Below are positions 51,952 to 58,618 of a DNA stretch of 64,000 bases, in pieces; the first letter of the stretch is position 1; every line of letters begins with the position of its first letter. The notes under the pieces were generated by a model, which saw only the letters and a program-made list of their open reading frames with translations, was not told the DNA's origin and ran no database searches. Source of the DNA: Streptomyces sp. XM4193 (GTDB taxonomy: Bacteria; Actinomycetota; Actinomycetes; Streptomycetales; Streptomycetaceae). The DNA lies in the NCBI RefSeq assembly GCF_023072595.1, contig NZ_JALLGK010000005.1, positions 124,001 through 188,000 on the forward strand. The letters are read 5' to 3'. Position numbers and translations under genes: made by a program.

Positions 51952-52611
51952 TCAGTCGCCGCCGCGTACGCCCCATTCTCCGGCAAGCACCGCTGCCTGT
52001 GTGCGGCTTTTCAGGCCGAGCTTGTGCAGCACTCTGCTGACGTGGGTCTTCACCGTCGCCTCGGCCATCGACAGGGCGCCGGCCATCTGCGCGTTGGACA
52101 GGCCCTCGCCGAGCCGGACGAGCACCTCGCGCTCCCTGGCGGTGAGGGTGGCGAGCTCCGGCGGTGGCGTTCGGCCGGGCGCTGCCGCGGGGGAGGCGAA
52201 CTGGCGGATCAGGCGCCGGGTGACGGCCGGGGAGATCATTCCGTCCCCGCGTGCCACCGTGCGTACCGCCTCGACGAGAGTGGCGGCGTCGGTGTCCTTG
52301 AGGAGGAAGCCGGCCGCGCCGGCGCGCAGTGCCCCGAAGACGTACTCGTCGAGGTCGAAGGTGGTGAGCACCAGTACGTCGCAGACGGCGTCGGCGGTGA
52401 GCGCCCGGGTGGCGGCGACCCCGTCCAGCCGGGGCATCTGGACGTCCATCAGGACCAGGTCCGGGCGCAGGCTGCGGGCGAGTGCGACCGCCTCCTCGCC
52501 GTCCGCGGCCTCGCCGACCACCTCGATGCCGGGCGCGTTGCCGAGGATGAGGACCAGCCCCGACCGGACGGCCGCCTGGTCCTCCGCGACCAACACCCGC
52601 ACTGCGCTCAC
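51952..52611 (-). CDS. NarL/FixJ-family response regulator
   Basis: A 219-residue DNA-binding regulator. The receiver domain (VRVLVAEDQAAVRSGL) has the phosphorylatable Asp in LVLMDVQMPRLDG and the Lys in FLLKDTD. The LuxR-type helix-turn-helix is at about residues 150-215 (LTAREREVLVRLGEGLSNAQ). Its GTG overlaps the kinase stop (GTGA, 52608-52611), so the pair is translationally coupled. Targets are unknown; the divergent GIDE gene is a candidate. Confidence 0.95.
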   Translation of the reverse strand: MSAVRVLVAEDQAAVRSGLVLILGNAPGIEVVGEAADGEEAVALARSLRPDLVLMDVQMPRLDGVAATRALTADAVCDVLVLTTFDLDEYVFGALRAGAAGFLLKDTDAATLVEAVRTVARGDGMISPAVTRRLIRQFASPAAAPGRTPPPELATLTAREREVLVRLGEGLSNAQMAGALSMAEATVKTHVSRVLHKLGLKSRTQAAVLAGEWGVRGGD

Positions 52612-53927
52612 CTGTGTCCAGCTCCTTCGTCCAGCGGAAGTACCGCACGCACCAGCCAACTCCCCTGCTGCGGACCGGCGTTGAACTCGCCGCCCAGCAG
52701 GGCCACTCGCTCCCGCATGCCTACCAGGCCGGTGCCCGTACCCGGTACGCGCGGTCCGCCGTCCGGGCCGAGCGGGTTCTCGACGGTGACGACGAGAGTC
52801 TCCGCGGCCGTGCCGCCGCCGACCGTTGCGACCGGCGGCGTGCCGGTACCGGTGCCCGTGCCCGTGCCGGCGCGTTCACGGGCGAGGCGTACGGTGACCG
52901 TGCCCGGCCCGGAGTGCTTCAGCGCGTTGGTGAGCGACTCCTGGACGAGCCGGTAGGCGGCCAGTTCGACCGGCGCGGGCAGTCGCGGGGAGGCCGCGGA
53001 GCTGTCGCGCCCGTGGTCGAGCACGAAGCGCAGTCCGTGCTCCGTGCCGCTGCCGCGGGCCCGTTCCACCAGCGCGGGCAGCCCGGCGAGGGTCGGCACC
53101 GGCGCGGGTTCCCCGTCCTCGCCGCCGGTGGTGCGCAGCAGTTCGATCAGCCGCCGCATCTCGGCCAGGCCCTGCACGCTGTTGTCCCGGATGACACCGA
53201 GGGCGCGCTGCGTCGCGGCGTGGTCGTCGAGGGTCTGGGCCGCGGTGGAGTGCACCGCGATGGCCGACAGGTGGCCGGCCACCACATCGTGCAACTCCCG
53301 TGCCATCCGGGCCCGTTCGGCGTTCACCGCCTGGGTGCGGTCCATCTCGGCCAGCAGCGCCGTCTGTTCGGCGCGCAGCCGCTCGTACGCCGCCTCCTCG
53401 CGGTGCCGGCGGACCAGCAGCCCGGTGCCGGCGGGGAAGGTGGTGATCAGGCTGACCACCAGGCCGATCAGGAACGCCTCCGGATCGCCCAGTGCGGCGA
53501 GCGCCCCGATGGTGGTGGCCAGGGTCAGTGCGACGCTGGCCGGGACCATCGCACGGGAGAGTCGCGCGTTGCCGTACATCACCGCGGCGTAGACCAGGTC
53601 GGAGAAGAGCAGGATCGTCACCAGCAGCGAGGCGGTGAACAGATCACCGACCAGGGCGAGCAGCCCGACCAGCAGCGCCCACGGCTGCGCGGTGCGCCGG
53701 CCGAGCACCGCCAGGCACATCACCGCCAGCGGGATCAGGCTGTGCGCGCCGTAACGGTCGGCCTGCGGGACGTTGTTGAAGAGGCCCTGGGACCAGAGGA
53801 AGAGTCCGCCGAGCGCGCCGGCGAGCGCGATCAGCACATCGTCGCGGTGCGGGCGCAGCCGCAGGAGTCGGCGCTCGGTGGGCGGGGCACCGTCCGGTGC
53901 GGGGGTCGCGGCAGTCACATGGTCCAT
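52608..53927 (-). CDS. Sensor histidine kinase (HisKA_3 type)
   Basis: A 439-residue membrane sensor. It has five to six membrane segments in residues 30-180, a coiled-coil linker, then the phospho-acceptor His in ARELHDVVAGHLSAIAVH. The HATPase domain has an N-box VQESLTNALKHSG and a GTGTGLVGMRERV lid. Between these boxes is a GTGTGTGTG run coded by a short GC repeat. There is no extracellular sensor loop of note, so the signal is probably in the membrane. It partners the NarL-type regulator downstream. Confidence 0.94.
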   Translation of the reverse strand: MDHVTAATPAPDGAPPTERRLLRLRPHRDDVLIALAGALGGLFLWSQGLFNNVPQADRYGAHSLIPLAVMCLAVLGRRTAQPWALLVGLLALVGDLFTASLLVTILLFSDLVYAAVMYGNARLSRAMVPASVALTLATTIGALAALGDPEAFLIGLVVSLITTFPAGTGLLVRRHREEAAYERLRAEQTALLAEMDRTQAVNAERARMARELHDVVAGHLSAIAVHSTAAQTLDDHAATQRALGVIRDNSVQGLAEMRRLIELLRTTGGEDGEPAPVPTLAGLPALVERARGSGTEHGLRFVLDHGRDSSAASPRLPAPVELAAYRLVQESLTNALKHSGPGTVTVRLARERAGTGTGTGTGTPPVATVGGGTAAETLVVTVENPLGPDGGPRVPGTGTGLVGMRERVALLGGEFNAGPQQGSWLVRAVLPLDEGAGHR

Positions 53928-53983
53928 CCCAGCATGCCGCCGGTAGAGTCTCCGACGTTCCGCACGGCACTGGGGGAGGCACC

Positions 53984-54760
53984 ATGGCGATGATTCTGAT
54001 CGGGCTGGCCGCGCTGGCGTTCGGAGCCCTGGTGGCCTTCAAGGTCCGGGGGACCAACGAGCGAATAAACCGGCTGGAACGCACCGAGACCGTGACGATC
54101 AGCGATCTGCGCGCCATGCAGCAGGCCGCCGCGGAGGCCGCCGGGCCGGGCCACTTCCGCTACCCGTGCGAGGTGGTCGGGGTTGCCCGGGCGCACCGGG
54201 ACGGGCTGATCACCTCGCAGCTCAAGGAGATCCGGTGCGTGTGGCACCGGCACAAGATCACCCGCAAGTACGAGGAGTTCCGCCGGGACAGCAAGGGCCG
54301 CCGCCAGAAGGAGACCCGCCACGAGGTGGTGTCCCAGCACCGCAGCGGCACCGCCTTCTTCGTCGAGGACGCGAGCGGCAAGGTGGTGGTCCGCCCCTCG
54401 GGCGCGGACGTCGTCGGTGCGGCGAAGCCGCTGAACAACTTCGTCCAGCAGCAGGGGGACAGGGGCGGCGTCAGCGTCGGACCGCTCACCTTCGGCGGCC
54501 ACGGCGGCACCGTCGGCTTCAAGCACGAGGAGTGGGTGCTGCGCGAGGGCGTGCAGCTGTTCGTCCACGGCGAGGCGAGCGACGTCAACGGCTATCTGGA
54601 GATCGGCAAGCCGGCCGAGTCCGGCGAGTACATCGTCTCCGCCAAGTCCGAGCGCGAGCTGCTGAAGGACGAGACGCGCGAGCTGATGATCGGCGGCACG
54701 ATGGCCGGGGTGATCCTGCTGGGCGGCGCGGTGCTGCTCGTCCTGGGCATCGTGCTCTGA
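53984..54760 (+). CDS. GIDE-domain membrane protein (no RING)
   Basis: A 258-residue protein with an N-terminal membrane segment (MILIGLAALAFGALVAF) and a C-terminal one (MAGVILLGGAVLLVLGIVL). Between them is a cytoplasmic or exoplasmic GIDE domain (FRYPCEVVGVARAHR, IRCVWHRHKITRKYEEF, FFVEDASGKVVVRPSG, EWVLREGVQLFVHGEA). GIDE is the middle domain of eukaryotic MUL1/MAPL ubiquitin ligases. Here the RING finger that carries ligase activity is absent, so an E3 ligase label would be wrong. GGGGGAGG precedes the ATG. It is divergent from the histidine kinase across 56 bases. Function unknown. Confidence 0.85.
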   Translation: MAMILIGLAALAFGALVAFKVRGTNERINRLERTETVTISDLRAMQQAAAEAAGPGHFRYPCEVVGVARAHRDGLITSQLKEIRCVWHRHKITRKYEEFRRDSKGRRQKETRHEVVSQHRSGTAFFVEDASGKVVVRPSGADVVGAAKPLNNFVQQQGDRGGVSVGPLTFGGHGGTVGFKHEEWVLREGVQLFVHGEASDVNGYLEIGKPAESGEYIVSAKSERELLKDETRELMIGGTMAGVILLGGAVLLVLGIVL

Positions 54761-54990
54761 GCCCGGTCTGAGCTTGGGCGCCGCTCGCACGCAGCCGGAG
54801 CCGGACTCGCAGCCGGAGGCCACCGCGGAGCCCTGCGGCACCTGCCCGCGCGGGGCGCGGGGGCACGCCGGGGCCGGGCGGGTACATCGAAGGATGCAGT
54901 ACGGGATCGTCGCCGGTGACGACGGTTTCGGCCCGTTCGCGGAGGAAGCTGGAGACAGCAAACCCACTCCGCGAAAGGGCTGAGGCCGAC

Positions 54991-55659
54991 GTGATCGTCG
55001 CTCTGATCGTCATCTGCGAGGTCGCCTTCTGGGTGCTCCTCGCCGCCGGGCTGGCGCTTCGCTATCTGGCACGGATGCCGCGCCTGGGCGCCGCCGTTCT
55101 GCTCTGCGAGCCGCTGCTGGAACTGCTGCTGCTCGCCGTCACCGCCGTCGACCTGCGCAACGGTGCGACCCCCGGCTTCAAACACGGGCTGGCGGCCGTC
55201 TACATCGGCTTCACCGTCACCCACGCCCACTACTTCATCCGCTGGGCCGACGGCCACTTCGCCCACCGCTTCGCGGGCGCCCCGCGTCCGGCGAAACCGC
55301 CCCGGTACGGGATGGCACGGGCGCTGCACGAGTGGAAGATGGCGGCGCGCGCGATCCTGGGCGCGGGCATCGCGGCGGTGCTGCTGCAGGCCGCGATCCT
55401 GTACGTGGGCGACGACGGCCAGTCGACGACGCTGCGCGACTGGCAGGCCAAGATGGGCCTCGTCTCGGTCATCTGCGTGATCTGGGCGGGGAGTTACACC
55501 CTGTGGCCCAAGCGCGGCCCGGAAGCCGTCCCGCCCGCCCACCACCACGACGGGGAGGCCGCCCGGCACCAGGGCCGGGAGAGCGCCCACCGCGACCGCG
55601 ACACCGACCCGGCACGGGACCGCGCCGCGGAGCCGTACTCCGGTCCGGGCGGGCGCTGA
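54991..55659 (+). CDS. Integral membrane protein, hypothetical
   Basis: A 222-residue protein with four to five hydrophobic segments (VIVALIVICEVAFWVLLAAG, LLCEPLLELLLLAVTAV, AAVYIGFTVTHAHYFI, AILGAGIAAVLLQAAIL, GLVSVICVIWAGSYTLW) and a 50-residue charged, His/Arg/Asp-rich cytoplasmic tail. The family is common in Streptomyces and has no assigned function. GTG start at 54991 with GAGG six bases upstream. An in-frame ATG at 54916 would add a non-hydrophobic leader. Confidence 0.8.
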   Translation: MIVALIVICEVAFWVLLAAGLALRYLARMPRLGAAVLLCEPLLELLLLAVTAVDLRNGATPGFKHGLAAVYIGFTVTHAHYFIRWADGHFAHRFAGAPRPAKPPRYGMARALHEWKMAARAILGAGIAAVLLQAAILYVGDDGQSTTLRDWQAKMGLVSVICVIWAGSYTLWPKRGPEAVPPAHHHDGEAARHQGRESAHRDRDTDPARDRAAEPYSGPGGR

Positions 55660-55683
55660 GGCCCGGCCCGGAGCAGGGGTGCG

Positions 55684-56256
55684 TCAGCGGTTCTCGCCCG
55701 GCACCCACAGCACGTCCCCGACCGACTTGTTGGCGGTGCGGGCGAGGATGAACAGCAGGTCCGAGAGGCGGTTGAGGTAGGTGGCGGTGAGGGCGTTCAT
55801 GCTTTCGCCGTGCTCCTCCATCGCCCGCCAGGTGGAGCGCTCGGCACGGCGTACGACGGTGCACGCCTGGTGGAGCAGGGCGGCGCCCGCGGTGCCTCCC
55901 GGGAGGATGAAGCTGCGCAGCTTCTCCAGCTCCGCGTTGTAGGCGTCGCAGTCGGCCTCCAGCCGGTCGACGTAGGTCTGTTCCACCCGCAGGGGCGGGA
56001 ACTCCGGCTCCGCGACCACCGGGGTGCTGAGGTCCGCGCCCACGTCGAACAGATCGTTCTGCACCCGTACCAGGACCTCGCGTACGCCCTCGGGGAGCTC
56101 GCCGAGCGCCAGCGCCACGCCGATCGCGGCGTTGGCCTCGTTGGCGTCGGCGTACGCGGCGATCCGGGAGTCGGTCTTGGCGGTGCGGCTCATGTCGCCC
56201 AGGGCGGTGCTGCCCTTGTCGCCGGTACGGGTGTAGATGCGCGTCAGATTGACCAT
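55684..56256 (-). CDS. pduO: Cob(I)yrinic acid a,c-diamide adenosyltransferase, PduO type
   Basis: A 190-residue enzyme that transfers the adenosyl group of ATP to cob(I)alamin, making coenzyme B12 for radical mutases and ribonucleotide reductase. Diagnostic motifs are RIYTRTGDKGSTALG (residues 6-20), AADANEANA-type FxxR-region AAYADANEANAAIG, FILPGGTAGAALLHQACTV and RRAERSTW. It acts as a trimer in the cytoplasm. The gene at this position after atp is also pduO-like in mycobacteria. Confidence 0.95.
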   Translation of the reverse strand: MVNLTRIYTRTGDKGSTALGDMSRTAKTDSRIAAYADANEANAAIGVALALGELPEGVREVLVRVQNDLFDVGADLSTPVVAEPEFPPLRVEQTYVDRLEADCDAYNAELEKLRSFILPGGTAGAALLHQACTVVRRAERSTWRAMEEHGESMNALTATYLNRLSDLLFILARTANKSVGDVLWVPGENR

Positions 56257-56672
56257 GCTTCGAGACTACGCGGGTGCCCGGGGCCGCTGCCGTCGCCGCG
56301 CACCCGGCCGGCCGCGGCCAACAGGGCCCGTGGAGGCCGGACTTGGGCGGTCGGGCGACCACTCACGGCGTTCACGGCGACACGGAGGGGACCAGCGGTC
56401 CACTCGTGGGTGTGATGTCCATCTGGTGAGACGTGACGCGCATCTCTTCGTTCCCCACCGGGCGCCCACGGACGCTAGTCTCCGCCTGAGAGCACTGACG
56501 CTCCGTCGCCCGGCCGCAGTTCGTGCGGGACCGGCGGACGTCGTGCACCGGGTCCCGCGCACGCGTGCGGCGGGCCGGTCAAGCCAGCACCACACCGGGC
56601 AACCGCCCCTGGCGCACCCGGTGTTGTACCCGACCCCGCGAGTCGGCGGGGACACGTAGAGGGGACGCACAC
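56257..56672. other. Divergent intergenic region, pduO and hydroxyacyl-CoA dehydrogenase
   Basis: 416 bases without a convincing gene. It should hold the pduO promoter on the left and the dehydrogenase promoter on the right (TAGTCT at 56476-56481 is a -10 candidate). I looked for the B12-box core of a cobalamin riboswitch in front of pduO and did not see it. Confidence 0.5.
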
Positions 56673-57521
56673 GTGGCCAGGAAGCTTGCCGTCATCGGAG
56701 CCGGACTGATGGGCTCGGGCATCGCCCAGGTCTCCGCCCAGGCGGGGTGGGACGTGGTGCTGCGGGATGTCACCGATGAGGCGCTGGCTCGCGGCAGGAG
56801 CGGTATCGAGGCGTCGTACGCCAAGTTCGTCGCCAAGGAGAAGCTCGGCGAGCAGGACGCCTCGGACGCCCTGGCACGGATCACGACCACCACCGACCTC
56901 GACGCGGTGGCCGACGCGGACATCGTCGTGGAGGCGGTGTTCGAGAAGCTCGAGGTCAAGCAGGAGATCTTCCGGGCGCTGGACAAGCTGACCCGGGACG
57001 ACGCGGTGCTGGCCTCCAACACCTCGGCCATCCCGATCACCAAGATCGCGGCGGTCACCGGGCGCCCCGAGCAGGTCGTGGGCGCGCACTTCTTCTCGCC
57101 GGTCCCGATGATGAAGCTCTGCGAACTCGTGCGCGGGCTGAAGACGAGCGACGAAACTCTCGCCACCACCAGGGAGTTCGCCGAAAGCGTGGGCAAGACC
57201 TGCATCGTCGTCAACCGTGACGTCGCCGGCTTCGTCACCACCCGCCTGATCACCGCCCTGGTGGTCGAGGCGGCCAAGCTCCAGGAGTCCGGCGTCGCCA
57301 GCGCCGAGGACATCGACATCGCCTGCCGCCTGGGCTTCGGTCACGCCATGGGGCCGTTGGCCACCGCCGACCTCACCGGCGTCGACATCCTGCTGCACGC
57401 GGCGGACAACATCTACGCCGAGTCGCGGGACGAGAAGTTCGCCGCTCCCGAGCGGATGCGCCGGATGGTCGACGCGGGCGACCTGGGGCGCAAGAGCGGC
57501 GAGGGCTTCTACCAGCACTGA
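56673..57521 (+). CDS. 3-hydroxybutyryl-CoA dehydrogenase
   Basis: A 282-residue NAD(P)-dependent enzyme interconverting acetoacetyl-CoA and 3-hydroxybutyryl-CoA, in fatty-acid, polyhydroxybutyrate or ethylmalonyl-CoA metabolism. The N-terminal Rossmann motif is VIGAGLMGSGIA (residues 6-17). The catalytic His is in GAHFFSPVPMM with Asn in VNRDVAGFV. The C-terminal helical domain ends DLGRKSGEGFYQH. GTG start with GAGGGGA about eight bases upstream. Confidence 0.95.
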   Translation: MARKLAVIGAGLMGSGIAQVSAQAGWDVVLRDVTDEALARGRSGIEASYAKFVAKEKLGEQDASDALARITTTTDLDAVADADIVVEAVFEKLEVKQEIFRALDKLTRDDAVLASNTSAIPITKIAAVTGRPEQVVGAHFFSPVPMMKLCELVRGLKTSDETLATTREFAESVGKTCIVVNRDVAGFVTTRLITALVVEAAKLQESGVASAEDIDIACRLGFGHAMGPLATADLTGVDILLHAADNIYAESRDEKFAAPERMRRMVDAGDLGRKSGEGFYQH

Positions 57522-57937
57522 CCGGGCACTTCGGCCCATCGGCCCGCACGGTTGCACGGACCGTGCGGACTGTGCGGACCGCGTGGACGGCTCGGGCGGC
57601 CGGGACCGTTGACGCCGCGGACCGCTCGGGGCCGCGGCCGGCACGGGTTCCGTCGAGTTGTGGGCGGCGGCGTCCGCGCGGCGGCGGTGGTTCCGGCGAC
57701 GGCGAAGCCACCGCCAAGGCCCTACCGGCGGTGGCCACAGCCCGTACGCGATCTCACTCGCGCGGGTGATTTCGGCGACGGTTCCGCCCTGAACAGGAAC
57801 TTCGTCGGCTGAACCGCAGTCAGTCGGGTGGAGCCGCGCAACCGTCCGTGCGGCGCGATCCGTCGCGGCGCGGGCCGCGCGACAGTGGCACGAAGGCCAT
57901 CGAGAGACGACAGAACGAGAACGCACAGGGAGCGTAT
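57522..57937 (+). other. GC-rich intergenic region before the STAS gene
   Basis: 416 bases without a credible gene. Alternating short inverted repeats occur at 57548-57570 (GCACGG with CCGTGC) and 57613-57640 (CCGCGGACCG with CGGGGCCGCGG), which may end the dehydrogenase transcript. The STAS promoter is not obvious. Confidence 0.45.
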
Positions 57938-58495
57938 ATGCACATCAGGGGCGACCACGCCGAGTTGGTCGTCGGGGGGCGCCTCGACGTCCGCAGCGCA
58001 GCGGACGCCCGTACCAGCCTGCACACCGCGCTCGACGGAGGTCAGGGCGACCTCGTGCTCGACCTGGGCGCGCTGGACTCCTGGGACGCCACCGGGCTCG
58101 GCGTGATCATGGGTGCCCACCGCAGAGCGGGGCGCTGTGGGCGCCGGCTCGTGCTGCGCTCCGTGCCGCCGCAGATGCAGCGGCTTCTGGTGGCGACGCG
58201 GTTGCACCGCATCCTGGCCATCGAGGGCGCCGCCATCGGCGCACCGCGTGACGGCGGCGACACGGCGAGCGGGATGTTTCCGGGCGAAGTGCGCGAAAGC
58301 CAGCAGCACTTGGGGCAGGCGTACGAGAGCCGGAGCAACCGGCCCGAACGGTACGAGCGGTACAAACGGTACGAGCAGTACAACCGGTACGAAGGTACCC
58401 ATGCGCACGCCGCCGGTGTGCACGAACGGCAGCGTGCCGAGTACCCAGCGCTGGACGACGGCGGCCAGGACGGCGGAACGCTCACAAAGCCGTGA
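57938..58495 (+). CDS. STAS-domain protein (anti-sigma antagonist-like) with RY repeat
   Basis: A 185-residue protein. Residues 1-105 form a STAS domain (AELVVGGRLDVRSAADARTS, then LDLGALDSWDATGLGVIMGA), as in anti-anti-sigma factors whose Ser/Thr in the D-S/T-x-G-L region is phosphorylated. Here the phosphosite would be the Ser in LDSWD or the Thr in DATGL. The tail carries five 3-residue repeats RYE-RYK-RYE-QYN-RYE and is otherwise disordered. The ATG at 57938 has AGGGAG six bases upstream. It is followed by the P-loop protein gene, so the two may act together. No anti-sigma kinase or sigma factor is nearby. Confidence 0.85.
   Translation: MHIRGDHAELVVGGRLDVRSAADARTSLHTALDGGQGDLVLDLGALDSWDATGLGVIMGAHRRAGRCGRRLVLRSVPPQMQRLLVATRLHRILAIEGAAIGAPRDGGDTASGMFPGEVRESQQHLGQAYESRSNRPERYERYKRYEQYNRYEGTHAHAAGVHERQRAEYPALDDGGQDGGTLTKP
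58349..58393 (+). repeat. 9-bp in-frame tandem repeat in the STAS gene
   Basis: Five units: CGGTACGAG, CGGTACAAA, CGGTACGAG, CAGTACAAC, CGGTACGAA. Each codes Arg/Gln-Tyr-X. The unit length is a multiple of three, so copy number can vary without a frameshift. Confidence 0.9.
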
Positions 58496-58531
58496 CGATT
58501 CCGGTCGCCGCCCGGGGGTGCCCTGTGGTCG

Positions 58532-58558
58532 AACCGAACAAAGGTCTAGGGTTCGGTT
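58532..58558 (+). promoter_or_regulatory. Inverted repeat and promoter candidate before the P-loop protein gene
   Basis: AACCGAAC (58532-58539) and GTTCGGTT (58551-58558) are a perfect 8-bp inverted repeat with 11 bases between, which include TCTAGG. CTAGGGT (58547-58553) could be a -10 element. Position 61 bases before the start fits an operator. Confidence 0.55.
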
Positions 58559-58618
58559 GACTGTCGCAGAAGGTGGCCCGGGAGTACGGCGACCACCACG
58601 TCTGGGGGGCTTGGAACC

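Noticed and set aside
53984..54760. Annotation as an E3 ubiquitin ligase
   Set aside because: The protein has the GIDE domain but no RING or other ligase domain, so the name would mislead.
56257..56672. Possible cobalamin riboswitch before pduO
   Set aside because: No B12-box-like core was seen on the minus strand. A covariance scan would settle it.
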